Source of the DNA: Thermoprotei archaeon
GTDB lineage: Archaea > Thermoproteota > Nitrososphaeria > Geothermarchaeales > JDFR-13
Assembly: GCA_011043415.1 (NCBI GenBank)
Contig: DQXH01000056.1
Location: 1-34,956, forward strand
Length of the DNA: 34,956 nucleotides
Reading direction: 5' to 3'
Shown piece after piece: positions 14,954-22,666 of this stretch. Position 1 is the first letter of the stretch. Each line of letters begins with the position of its first letter. The notes under the pieces were generated by a model. The model was not told the DNA's origin. It saw only the letters and a program-made list of their open reading frames with translations, and did no database searches. Both the position numbers and the translations under genes were made by a program.

Positions 14954-16219
14954 ATGAGTAGGGTCGTTATAAGTTTTTTAGGTGATCCCGATAAAGTAGG
15001 TAGGGCGGCATATCTAATTAGGGGGAGTAAGAGTATATTGATTGACTATGGCGTCGAACTAACTAAGCCGCCTAAATTCCCGATATTAGTTCCCCCGCAC
15101 TACATAGACTTATTCATATTATCGCATTCACATTTAGATCATATAGGAGCCGCGCCTACCCTATATTTACATGGTAATATACCCGCCCTAATGACTAAAC
15201 CCACTCTAGAACTAGGTGAATTGCTGATTAAAGACTTTATAAAATTATCGGGGGAGTATCTCCCATATGAGTACCTAGATTTCATGAATCTGGCGAATAA
15301 TACACATTTCTTAACTTATAAAAAGAATTTTTCTATAAATGATGTATCAATAACCTTTCTAGATGCTGGTCATATCCCAGGTAGTTGCCAAGTTATAGTT
15401 GAGATTGATGGGAAGAGGATTTTATATACTGGGGATATAAATACATACGATACTCGCCTACAGAATGTCGCGGATTTAAACTATGAGGAGGAATTTGATG
15501 CTGTCATAATTGAAAGTACCTATGCTGCCGATGTACATCCTCCCCGTAAGAAGCTCGAGAGACTATTTGTAAAAACTGCAGAGGAGGTTGTTGAAGACGG
15601 TGGTATAGCCCTCGTACCTGCGTTTGCAGTCGGTAGGAGTCAAGAGATTCTACTAATATTATATCATAGAAAATTTAGTTATAATATCACGATGGATGGG
15701 ATGGCTTTGGAAGCGACTAAAATATTATTGAATAACCCTGGTTATATCAAAAATTATAAGGTGTTGAAGAAGGCTTTTAAGAAGATTAGAAAGGTATATA
15801 GATGGAAGGAGAGGAAGAAGGTTATTAAGGAACCTGGTTTAATAATAGCTCCCGCAGGTATGTTGGGTGGGGGAGCAGCTGTATATTATATTAATAAGCT
15901 GTATAAGGATCCGAAGAATGCGATTTTCCTCGTAGGTTATCAGGCTCCAGGCTCACCTGGAAGAAACTTGCTTGAAGCGAGGAAACTTAAGATTGAGGAG
16001 AGGGAGAAAGAGGTTGTTGCATCAATATATTATATGCAGTTTTCAGCCCATACTGATTCAAATGGGTTGAAGAAGGTTTTATCTTCATTAAGAGGTGATC
16101 CTAAAATATATATTGTTCATGGTGAGAGGAGGGGTAGGGAGGCATTATATCGTATAGCTAGTGAGGAATATGGATTTAAGGCTTATATGCCTATGACTGG
16201 TGAGAAATATGAAGTATAA
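14954..16219 (+). CDS. Beta-CASP metallo-beta-lactamase ribonuclease (aCPSF2-like)
   Basis: A 421-residue metallo-beta-lactamase/beta-CASP nuclease. Motif 2 is SHSHLDHIGAAP, motif 3 AGHIPGSCQV, motif 4 YTGDINTYDTRL, and the beta-CASP motifs follow: acidic motif A in IIESTYA, motif B His in FSAHTDSNGL and motif C His in VHGERRG. There is no KH-domain extension, which excludes aCPSF1/FttA, and the protein lacks an aRNase J-type layout, so the short aCPSF2 class fits best. Expected role is endo- and/or 5'-3' exonucleolytic RNA processing in the cytoplasm. It overlaps the archaemetzincin ribosome binding site and start region by 11 bases. Confidence 0.88.
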   Translation: MSRVVISFLGDPDKVGRAAYLIRGSKSILIDYGVELTKPPKFPILVPPHYIDLFILSHSHLDHIGAAPTLYLHGNIPALMTKPTLELGELLIKDFIKLSGEYLPYEYLDFMNLANNTHFLTYKKNFSINDVSITFLDAGHIPGSCQVIVEIDGKRILYTGDINTYDTRLQNVADLNYEEEFDAVIIESTYAADVHPPRKKLERLFVKTAEEVVEDGGIALVPAFAVGRSQEILLILYHRKFSYNITMDGMALEATKILLNNPGYIKNYKVLKKAFKKIRKVYRWKERKKVIKEPGLIIAPAGMLGGGAAVYYINKLYKDPKNAIFLVGYQAPGSPGRNLLEARKLKIEEREKEVVASIYYMQFSAHTDSNGLKKVLSSLRGDPKIYIVHGERRGREALYRIASEEYGFKAYMPMTGEKYEV

Positions 16220-16799
16220 ATTTAATATTTGGGTGGAGCCTGATAGTGAGGATATAATCTTTAGGAATATCGATGTGGTCGAGGCAGGTATAAGCTTTAT
16301 CTTTTGGGAGAATTATGAGTTGGATATCAATAGAATGCCTGAGGAGGTTTTGCGGAGAACTGAATTTAATGAACGTAATCAGCTTGATATAAGTAGCTTG
16401 ATTAAATTATTTAGAAGTAGTGTGAAGCCTGAGTCAAATATAATAGACATTATATTTCTGTCTAAGGATATTTACTATAAAGATAAGGACTATATATTCG
16501 CTGCTACACATATTCCGTCAAAGACTATAGTGATTTCACTCTATAGGCTTTCTAAGACATATGATTTAAAGGGGTTTATTGATGAGAATACTCTTAGGAC
16601 ACGGGTCTTTAAAGAGATATTACATGAATTAGGGCATTTATTGGGTCTAGATCATTGTAGTGATGAAAAGTGTGTAATGTCGTTCTCCCCTAATTTAAGA
16701 GCTTTAGACGAGAAACTCCCCTTTTTCTGCCGAGTGTGTGTAGATAAGTTGAAGGATATGGGGTATAAAGTATTTACCTCTGATGAAGGTATAATCTAA
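16209..16799 (+). CDS. amzA: Archaemetzincin-like zinc metalloprotease
   Basis: The extended zinc site HELGHLLGLDHCSDEKCVM (HExxHxxGxxH plus the CxxxxCVM pattern with the Met turn) and the later CRVC pair are the signature of archaemetzincins. The track starts at a GTG inside the GGTGAG ribosome binding site; the ATG at 16209, 5 bases behind, is the better start and gives 196 residues. The N-terminal half (IWVEPDSEDIIF...) is the substrate-side domain. The natural substrates of archaemetzincins are unknown. It overlaps the beta-CASP nuclease gene and is convergent with rpl38e by 4 bases. Confidence 0.9.
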   Translation: MKYKFNIWVEPDSEDIIFRNIDVVEAGISFIFWENYELDINRMPEEVLRRTEFNERNQLDISSLIKLFRSSVKPESNIIDIIFLSKDIYYKDKDYIFAATHIPSKTIVISLYRLSKTYDLKGFIDENTLRTRVFKEILHELGHLLGLDHCSDEKCVMSFSPNLRALDEKLPFFCRVCVDKLKDMGYKVFTSDEGII

Positions 16800-16996
16800 T
16801 ACTCTACTATCTCGACCTTAGCATTCTTTAAAATCTCCTCAGCCTCCTCCTCACTGTATACCTTAATCGTATATAACCTCCTACTTAATCTCGCCTTAAT
16901 CTTAATATACTTAGGCAGTCTCCTAACGACTATAATCTTCTTTGCATGCTGCATCAATTTAATGAACTCATCTTTATCCTTGATCTCCATAGGCAT
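16796..16996 (-). CDS. rpl38e: Ribosomal protein L38e (eL38)
   Basis: A 66-residue basic protein, MPMEIKDKDEFIKLM..., with KARLSRRLYTIKVYSEEEAEEIL matching the L38e core (phosphate of the beta-alpha fold with RCSRYLYTL in eukaryotes). The track begins 4 codons earlier at 17008. A GGTGAT ribosome binding site lies directly before the ATG at 16996, so that start is chosen. L38e is found in TACK archaea and eukaryotes but is missing from most Euryarchaeota, which helps place the organism. It is divergent from the tsaC-like gene across 62 bases. Confidence 0.85.
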   Translation of the reverse strand: MPMEIKDKDEFIKLMQHAKKIIVVRRLPKYIKIKARLSRRLYTIKVYSEEEAEEILKNAKVEIVEY

Positions 16997-17058
16997 ATTA
17001 ATCACCATTCTTAAGGTAAAATATTAACTTATAGTATAAAATTTTTTGGTTTTAGATT

Positions 17059-17697
17059 ATGCATAAGGTATTCAATATCAGAGACTTAAATAAGTATGTT
17101 AGTAGTGTTGATCCAGAGTGGCATACAATCATATATCCTACAGATACGGTATATGGCATCGGGGGAGACCCATTAAATCAAATTATAGTGAGTAGAGTAC
17201 TACATCTAAAGAGGAGGGTTTTAAATCCATTTCCTATACTGATATCGAAAGTGGATTATGTATATAAGCTAGCATATGTAAGTGATCTAGCCGAGAAATT
17301 CATGGAATATTTTTGGCCTGGGGGGTTAACCATCCTATTCAAGGCAAAATATGATATTCCAGCTATCCTAGGGAGTAAGGTAATCGGTCTAAGATGCCCT
17401 GCTCCGAGGGAGTTGAGAGAATTAATCGAGTATTTTGGCGGGTTATTGATAGGGACTTCCGCAAATATATCTGGGTATCCTCCAGCCACCTCATATCTCG
17501 ATGCATATAATTACTTCGGTGACCGGGTCGACTATTATATAGTAGATGATGAGATGCCTCATGGCAAGCCGTCTACAGTATTAGATTTATCAGGTGGGGA
17601 TGTCGTTAAAATAATTAGAGTCGGATATGTGGGATTGGATGAACTCTCGAGAATATGTGGTGAATGGGGGTGTAAACTAGTTGTTAAATCTCGATAA
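17059..17697 (+). CDS. tsaC: Threonylcarbamoyl-AMP synthase, YrdC/TsaC type
   Basis: A 212-residue YrdC-domain protein making threonylcarbamoyl-adenylate for t6A37 in tRNA. Characteristic blocks are IIYPTDTVYGIGGDP, the LKRRVLNPFPILIS nucleotide-binding loop (usually KRRPxxKPL), FWPGGLTILFKA, IGLRCPAP and LIGTSANISGYPPA. It lacks the C-terminal Sua5 domain. A TATA-like AT-rich tract about 25 bases ahead suggests a leaderless transcript. A THUMP gene overlaps its 3' end by 17 bases. On the opposite strand nearby is a Cgi121-like protein, another candidate t6A component. Confidence 0.92.
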   Translation: MHKVFNIRDLNKYVSSVDPEWHTIIYPTDTVYGIGGDPLNQIIVSRVLHLKRRVLNPFPILISKVDYVYKLAYVSDLAEKFMEYFWPGGLTILFKAKYDIPAILGSKVIGLRCPAPRELRELIEYFGGLLIGTSANISGYPPATSYLDAYNYFGDRVDYYIVDDEMPHGKPSTVLDLSGGDVVKIIRVGYVGLDELSRICGEWGCKLVVKSR

Positions 17698-18217
17698 AGA
17701 ATTCAATATAATTATAACGACACCTAGGAATAGAGAGTGGTATGCGATTGAGGAGATTGAGTCGATTATATATTACTTAAAGATTGAATGTAAATATGAT
17801 TTTTGGCGTTCTGGCATAAGTGGCGTGGTATTAGGGTATATAGATTACCCAGTTAGGGAGTTTATAGGGAAGCTGAAGTCTTTATTATCTGAGCGGCCAT
17901 GGGAGTTCAGGGATATTAAACGTGTTATCCCAGTTGATGTGATTGTAGATACGGACTATACTGAGATATCTAGGGTATCGTGGAGAATAGCTGAGAATAT
18001 CCCTAAAGGCGCCACGTTTAGGATTAATGTCAAGAAGAGATATACTGAATTGAGTAGTAGGGAGTTGATTAGGGTCGTAGCTGAAAGAATTGATCGTAAA
18101 GTAGATTTGGAGAACCCAGATTATATTATTAACATAGAGATCTTAGGGCCTAAAACTGGTGTTGCTTTAATTAAACCAGATGACATATTAAGTGTCGAGA
18201 AAGAGCTTCTTAGATAA
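17681..18217 (+). CDS. THUMP-domain RNA-binding protein, Tan1/THUMPD1-like
   Basis: A 178-residue protein without a catalytic domain. The C-terminal half carries the THUMP pattern: ENIPKGATFRINVKKRYTELSSRELIRVVAERIDRKVDLENPDYIINIEILG. The N-terminal part (TTPRNREWYAIEEIESIIYYL) resembles the NFLD-like lead of Tan1/THUMPD1 proteins that help acetylate tRNA (ac4C). The start is a TTG at 17681 inside the tsaC tail, about 8 bases behind GGGGGTG; no ATG is available near it. Coupling to tsaC points to a tRNA-modification role. The 3' end overlaps the convergent Cgi121-like gene by 30 bases. Confidence 0.78.
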   Translation: MLNLDKEFNIIITTPRNREWYAIEEIESIIYYLKIECKYDFWRSGISGVVLGYIDYPVREFIGKLKSLLSERPWEFRDIKRVIPVDVIVDTDYTEISRVSWRIAENIPKGATFRINVKKRYTELSSRELIRVVAERIDRKVDLENPDYIINIEILGPKTGVALIKPDDILSVEKELLR

Positions 18218-18640
18218 CCTCTCCTGCTCTACCCTTAACCTAAATATAGCCAATTCAGATAAAATACCTATATCACCCTCATCCAGATCATAATCCTCAT
18301 ATCCATCGGGTTTGATTACTTTTGATGAGAGAGCTACGACAATATCCTTCTCATACTTTCCAAGTATTTTCCTTATCTTATTTATCTGATCCTCCATCAA
18401 TATGAATGCAGCGAATCTATAGTTGTCGTCTCTAATCCATCTTCTACCTCTCTCACCGATCTCAAGGAAGTGATATGTAGCTGCAATTAAGTGGTATCTT
18501 CCTCTACATAATCCATGATGTAATATGATAGATGTATATGAGTATCTAAAGTCATTTAAAATATCTTTCATACCTTTATCCTTAGGTATTTTATAGACTA
18601 ATAGATATATTTCAGGTTCGTCGAAGACCTTCTCTATCAT
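18188..18640 (-). CDS. Cgi121-like protein, candidate KEOPS subunit
   Basis: A 150-residue alpha/beta protein. A central helix and loop (YHLIAATYHFLEIGERGRRW) is followed by FAAFILMEDQINKIRKIL and a strand DIVVALSS, with a C-terminal helix (LSELAIFRLRVEQERLS). This order matches Cgi121, the KEOPS subunit that recruits tRNA for t6A modification. Sequence identity is low, so the call depends on the fold pattern and on tsaC being a neighbour. Its start overlaps the stop of the upstream phosphoribosyltransferase by one base (TAATG), so the two genes are coupled. An unrelated archaeal protein remains possible. Confidence 0.5.
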   Translation of the reverse strand: MIEKVFDEPEIYLLVYKIPKDKGMKDILNDFRYSYTSIILHHGLCRGRYHLIAATYHFLEIGERGRRWIRDDNYRFAAFILMEDQINKIRKILGKYEKDIVVALSSKVIKPDGYEDYDLDEGDIGILSELAIFRLRVEQERLSKKLFLDT

Positions 18641-19206
18641 TATATAGATACAAATTTCTCAAATATTTTAAGCATTTCAGGCTTCTTAGATAATTCGTTT
18701 AATAATATCTCCTTCTTACCCTCTCTAATTAATTGTATACATGTTTCAACGAATTCCCATGGAAATATTATCCAGGCGTCGGTCTCTCTCGAGAAATAAT
18801 TAACCTTAGCTTTATTCCATGGCTTAATATATATTACTGCAATATCGACATTTTTAGCTCCGTTGCTAATTAGATATTTCTTAATTTCATTTAGCGTATC
18901 ACCTGTATCCGCGACGTCATCTACTACTAAGATTGATTTACCCCTTATACCACCTATATCCTTAGCTTCGATAACTGGTTTCTCCAATGTCTCGTAAGGG
19001 CTTCTATAATATCTAGAGTAAATTACTCTAATATCACTTATCTTAAGTAGATCACCTAATATCCTCGCTGGGATCAATCCTCCTCTCGCTACCGCTAGGA
19101 TAAGGTCATAATATGCCTTCTTTTCCAGTATTTTATCCGCTAAATCTACTATGTAATCATATATTTCACTGATAGTTGGTATCTCTAGCTTAAATACCCT
19201 CTTCAT
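18640..19206 (-). CDS. Purine-type phosphoribosyltransferase (Gpt/HPRT-like)
   Basis: A 188-residue type I phosphoribosyltransferase. The PRPP-binding motif is ILVVDDVADTGDTL (about residues 92-105), preceded by the LILAVARGGLIPARIL block, which binds pyrophosphate. The hood region ends with PWEFVETCIQLI, similar to archaeal hypoxanthine/guanine/xanthine salvage enzymes (KPxTWIxFPWE is a common ending of the Gpt-like archaeal set). It likely converts a purine base and PRPP to the nucleotide in the cytoplasm; the base preference cannot be read. It is coupled to the Cgi121-like gene. Confidence 0.82.
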   Translation of the reverse strand: MKRVFKLEIPTISEIYDYIVDLADKILEKKAYYDLILAVARGGLIPARILGDLLKISDIRVIYSRYYRSPYETLEKPVIEAKDIGGIRGKSILVVDDVADTGDTLNEIKKYLISNGAKNVDIAVIYIKPWNKAKVNYFSRETDAWIIFPWEFVETCIQLIREGKKEILLNELSKKPEMLKIFEKFVSI

Positions 19207-19257
19207 ATCGATACAATTAATGAAATATATTAGGAGATATTATTAATAATTACATCT

Positions 19258-20049
19258 TCATTTGAATGCTATATACACTTCCTCCTCATAATATCTATTA
19301 TCTATGTATACGCCTCTACCGACATTCCTCAATTTAAATCCTCTTAAATAGCTGTAGCACCTATCTTTATCCTCCATTAAATACTTGATCGGCATATTTA
19401 TCCCTAGTATTCTATATGACGGTATATGTCTTGTGGTTTTATAGCTGAATTTAAATCCTCGATTAAATATATTTAGAATCTCATTCCTACTAATCTTTCT
19501 ATAGCAGATAATTGAGATATATTCATCAATCTTCTCATGTATCAGGGAGTCGGCTATAAAATCTGGTCTAAAGCTCTTTAATAGCCTGTCAATATTCTTC
19601 AGTGATACATACCATTCGCCTAATGGTATCTCATATATACACTTATTATAAATGATTGATAAACTAAGTTTATCAATATAACCTATATCAAACTTATTAA
19701 TCTGCCTGACATCAAAATTCTTCTCGATTATTTTAAGTACGTCAGGGTTATTAAATCCCCTAAACCAGCGACCCAATAAAATCTTCTCCTTTAAATAATC
19801 TAAATTCAATACAGGGATGTATCTGATATTAAGTTTTCTTAACGCCAATAATCTATGAGTCCCGTCGATTACGAACCCCCTATTCACATCTGCTAAAATA
19901 GGGTCTTTTAATACTTTACTTACCATGATGTCATGAACCAGCTTCTCGAGTATCTCGGGGATATATTCCTCATGAGGCTCTATAGAATATACGTCAACGA
20001 TCTCGATCCTGCTTAAAAGCTCTGAATGCGACTCTGAGTCATTACTCAT
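19258..20049 (-). CDS. ParB/sulfiredoxin-fold protein, SerK-like free-serine kinase
   Basis: A 263-residue protein. Residues 15-80 form a ParB/Srx-like fold: IEPHEEYIPEILEKLVHDI, then VLKDPILADVNRGFVIDGTHRLLALRKL, where the DGTHR box corresponds to the DGHHR phosphate site of SerK/SbnI. A later KTTRHIPSYRILGINMPIKYL segment also fits the SerK/SbnI pattern near the nucleotide. In Thermococcus SerK makes O-phosphoserine from serine and ADP for cysteine synthesis. The middle section is divergent and there are no cysteine-synthesis genes around it, so the activity is inferred. It lies downstream of tatD and a C/D sRNA on the same strand. Confidence 0.55.
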   Translation of the reverse strand: MSNDSESHSELLSRIEIVDVYSIEPHEEYIPEILEKLVHDIMVSKVLKDPILADVNRGFVIDGTHRLLALRKLNIRYIPVLNLDYLKEKILLGRWFRGFNNPDVLKIIEKNFDVRQINKFDIGYIDKLSLSIIYNKCIYEIPLGEWYVSLKNIDRLLKSFRPDFIADSLIHEKIDEYISIICYRKISRNEILNIFNRGFKFSYKTTRHIPSYRILGINMPIKYLMEDKDRCYSYLRGFKLRNVGRGVYIDNRYYEEEVYIAFK

Positions 20050-20118
20050 ACCTATTTAATAAATTATTTTGAATAGCTAAATTACAATAGTATAAATTAA
20101 GTCTACCAATATAATCTA

Positions 20119-20176
20119 GAGGTCATAGGGGTGCATCTTCATCACTGCTCAGTGCAGATCAGTCTAATCATCCCTC
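20119..20176 (-). ncRNA. Box C/D guide sRNA
   Basis: On the minus strand: stem GAGG, C box ATGATTA, 12-nt guide GACTGATCTGCA, D' box CTGA, spacer GCA, C' box GTGATGA, 12-nt guide AGATGCACCCCT, D box ATGA, stem CCTC. Both guides are exactly 12 nt, the spacing fixed in archaeal C/D RNPs, and the terminal stem pairs perfectly. The C box change (G to T) and D box change (C to A) are compensatory: the kink-turn GAUU/AUGA keeps its two G.A pairs and replaces G-C by U-A. By the N+5 rule, targets would be UGCAgAUCAGUC and AGGGgUGCAUCU with 2'-O-methylation at the lower-case base. Targets were not identified. It lies between tatD and the SerK-like gene. Confidence 0.85.
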
Positions 20177-20189
20177 AATATAGAATGAT

Positions 20190-20954
20190 TTACTTCTTAA
20201 AATAAAATCTAATAAAATTATTGTATACCTCTCTAGCTACATACTCTGGATCCATATCCTTAATCCTCGCTATCTCATTAATGATAAGGGTTACATGTGA
20301 CGGCTTAGTAATCTCATCTTTTAATGGACCGTAATATCTAACGGGTCCATCCGTCTCTGTTAATATGTTTTCTAAGGGTGTTTTATATGCTAGTTTCTTG
20401 ACCCTCTTTGAATACGTTATAGACGGTGTAAATCCAATGTAATACCCATGTTGGATAATATTTTTAAGCGTCTCTAAATCATCGGTATACCAGTGGAAAT
20501 ACGCCTGATCAACGTCTCTTTTATTAAGAATATGTAAGACGTCTCTAGCCGCTCTTCTGGAATGTATGTTTAATGGCTTCTTATACTCTAATGCCAGACT
20601 AATCATCTTATTAAATGTATCCACCTGTTTATCCCACATTCTAATACTATCCTCATATTTCTTATCTAACCCGACTTCACCTATACATACAATTTCATCA
20701 ATGTATTCTAATATTATTTCTACGGTCTTATCGATATCCCCAGGATTATATATAGCCGTCCATGGATGTACACCTAATCCTATTAATATATTCCTATTCA
20801 ACTTCGATAAACCAAGATTTTTAATTGCAGTCACCGAGTCTTCAGATACACTGACTATATATTTAATGCCGTGGTTAAATGCCTCTTCAATTATATCGTT
20901 AATTATTTCTTTATATTCAGCATCATATAGGTGTATATGTGCATCGATATACAT
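20190..20954 (-). CDS. tatD: TatD-family metal-dependent hydrolase
   Basis: A 254-residue TIM-barrel amidohydrolase-type nuclease. The metal ligands are visible in YIDAHIHLYD (DxHxH), CIGEVGLD (Glu), KPLNIHSRRA (His), QAYFHWYTD (His) and LTETDGP (Asp). TatD proteins are Mg-dependent 3'-5' DNA exonucleases or related hydrolases. The track begins at a TTG at 20957; the ATG one codon later (MYIDAH) is the normal start. It is divergent from the histone gene and followed on the same strand by a C/D sRNA and the SerK-like gene. Confidence 0.92.
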   Translation of the reverse strand: MYIDAHIHLYDAEYKEIINDIIEEAFNHGIKYIVSVSEDSVTAIKNLGLSKLNRNILIGLGVHPWTAIYNPGDIDKTVEIILEYIDEIVCIGEVGLDKKYEDSIRMWDKQVDTFNKMISLALEYKKPLNIHSRRAARDVLHILNKRDVDQAYFHWYTDDLETLKNIIQHGYYIGFTPSITYSKRVKKLAYKTPLENILTETDGPVRYYGPLKDEITKPSHVTLIINEIARIKDMDPEYVAREVYNNFIRFYFKK

Positions 20955-21029
20955 CAAAATATATTCAAAATATTACATCCTATAATATTTTTTAATCTGA
21001 TTTCAATAAATATTATTAGGTGAATTGGG

Positions 21030-21245
21030 GTGGATATCGCAAAATATACCATACATAAAGTTATGAAGAAGGCTGGTGCAAAGAAGGTGAGTTTAGAGGC
21101 CGCTGAGTTGCTAGCTAAATACCTTGAGAAGGTGGCGCAGGATATAACTAGACAGGCTGCGAAGATCGCGGAGGAGTCGGGTAGAATCACTATTAAAGAG
21201 AAGGATATTAGGCTTGTTCTAGAGATTAGGGGAGAGGAGATTTAG
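21030..21245 (+). CDS. Archaeal histone
   Basis: A 71-residue histone-fold protein starting with GTG, with an AGGTGA ribosome binding site 5 bases ahead. It shows the three-helix histone fold: a short N-terminal helix (AKYTIHKVMKKAG), a long central helix (LEAAELLAKYLEKVAQDITRQAAKIAEESG) and the closing RITIKEKDIRLVLEI, with the RxTI/KxxDI loop signature. It forms dimers and polymers that wrap DNA. Histones are patchy in the TACK group, so its presence with cdvBC narrows the possible lineage. It is short, as are most archaeal histones, and has no tail. Confidence 0.95.
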   Translation: MDIAKYTIHKVMKKAGAKKVSLEAAELLAKYLEKVAQDITRQAAKIAEESGRITIKEKDIRLVLEIRGEEI

Positions 21246-21325
21246 AGAATAGGTTATAGAGGTAATTGAAGAGAATGATTAATTAAATTTTAAATAGTGT
21301 ATTCTAAATTACTCTAGTGAAGAAG

Positions 21326-21401
21326 GCTCCGGTGGTCTAGCCCGGTCAAGGATACCGGCCTCTCGAGCCGGTGGTCCCGGGTTCAAATCCCGGCCGGAGC
21401 A
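21326..21401 (+). tRNA. tRNA-Glu (anticodon CTC)
   Basis: Acceptor GCTCCGG/CCGGAGC with discriminator A, anticodon stem CCGGC/GCCGG with loop CTCTCGA giving anticodon CTC, and T-arm GGTTCAAATCC. No intron and no encoded CCA. A TATA-like TTTTAAATA at about 21285-21293 lies at promoter distance upstream. Downstream 158 bases to the next gene hold T-rich tracts and no gene that I can see. Confidence 0.95.
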
Positions 21402-21568
21402 TATAGCCATTGGTGTCACAAACCCCAACTCCCATTTTTAAATTATAGACTAGATGTAAGGCGACTCCAAATATTATTTTTGTTTAAATTTAATTCTCGT
21501 TTTCAAATTGTATATACTGAAGATAAATCATAGCTTAATGTATTTTTTAGATGTTTTAGGTGGTGGGT

Positions 21569-22666
21569 ATGAAAACCACGGTCTCTGTGATTAAAGCTGA
21601 TATTGGTAGTGTAGCTGGGCATGTGGTGGTCCCTAAGGAACTTATAGAATTCGCTTCAAATAAATTGGAGGAATATAAGAATACGGAGTTGATAAAGAGC
21701 TACTATGTAACTAACGCTGGAGACGATCTTCAGCTAATATTTACGCATGATAAGGGGGTCGATAACCCAGAGATCCATGAGATGGCCTGGAATATATTTA
21801 AAGAAGCTACTGAAAAAGTATCTAAGCCCATGAAGCTATATGCGGCTGGCCAAGACTTATTAAAGGAGGCTTTCAGCGGGAATGTGAGGGGAATGGGTCC
21901 GGGAGTTGCTGAGATGGAGTTTGAAGAGAGAAAGAGCGATCCTATAGCAGTATTTATGGCGGATAAGACTGAACCCGGTGCTTGGAACATTTATCTATTC
22001 AAGATATTTAGCGATCCATTCAATACAGCTGGGTTAGTCATCGATCCAAGGCTACATGACGGCTTCAAATTTACAGTATTAGATGTGATAGAAGGTAAGG
22101 AAGTAGATTTCATGCTTCCAGAAGATATGTATGACCTATTAGCTGTTATAGGGACTCCAAGCCGATATATCATTAAGGAAGTTAGAAGGAAGTCTGACAA
22201 TGAAATCGCTGCAGTAGCGTCTACAACGAGACTATCATTAATAGCAGGTAGATACGTAGGTAAAGATGATCCTGTAATGATCGTCCGTGCACAAAGTGGC
22301 TTCCCAGCTATGGGAGAGATTTTAGAGGCTTTCGCATATCCATACCTAGTAGCTGGGTGGATGAGAGGAAGCCACGTAGGACCATTTATGCCAGTTCCAT
22401 TAAAGTACTCTAAGGTAACAAGGTTTGATGGTCCCCCAAGGGTTATCGGATTAGGCTTCAACGTTACTGACGGTAAGTTAATTGGACCGGTAGACCTCTT
22501 TGACGATCCGGCATTTGACTATGCAAGGCAGTTAGCTGGGCAGATAGCTTATTATATTAGAATGCATGGACCGTTTATGCCTCATAGACTGGGTCCGGAG
22601 GAGATGGAATATACCACTCTTCCTCAGGTTTTAAAGAAGCTTGAGGGTAGGTGGAGGACTACCTAA
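21569..22666 (+). CDS. fbp: Bifunctional fructose-1,6-bisphosphate aldolase/phosphatase
   Basis: The anabolic FBPA/P of archaea, which condenses triose phosphates to FBP and then dephosphorylates it to fructose 6-phosphate in gluconeogenesis. The N-terminal metal site KADIGSVAGH, the conserved AGDDLQL and GNVRGMGPGVAEMEF blocks, and the active-site region PLKYSKVTRFDGPPRV (Schiff-base Lys and Tyr) are all present, as is the C-terminal GPFMPHRLGPEEMEYTTL. The track begins at a GTG within AGGTGGTG; the ATG at 21569 behind this ribosome binding site gives the normal 365-residue protein. It overlaps the convergent racemase/OSBS-like gene by 8 bases. Confidence 0.97.
   Translation: MKTTVSVIKADIGSVAGHVVVPKELIEFASNKLEEYKNTELIKSYYVTNAGDDLQLIFTHDKGVDNPEIHEMAWNIFKEATEKVSKPMKLYAAGQDLLKEAFSGNVRGMGPGVAEMEFEERKSDPIAVFMADKTEPGAWNIYLFKIFSDPFNTAGLVIDPRLHDGFKFTVLDVIEGKEVDFMLPEDMYDLLAVIGTPSRYIIKEVRRKSDNEIAAVASTTRLSLIAGRYVGKDDPVMIVRAQSGFPAMGEILEAFAYPYLVAGWMRGSHVGPFMPVPLKYSKVTRFDGPPRVIGLGFNVTDGKLIGPVDLFDDPAFDYARQLAGQIAYYIRMHGPFMPHRLGPEEMEYTTLPQVLKKLEGRWRTT

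Noticed and set aside
20566-20985. Plus-strand ORF of 139 codons opposite tatD
   Set aside because: Antisense shadow of a gene with all metal ligands.
21991-22461. Minus-strand ORF of 156 codons inside the FBP aldolase/phosphatase gene
   Set aside because: It lies wholly antisense to a clear gene and its translation has no family features; a codon-usage shadow.
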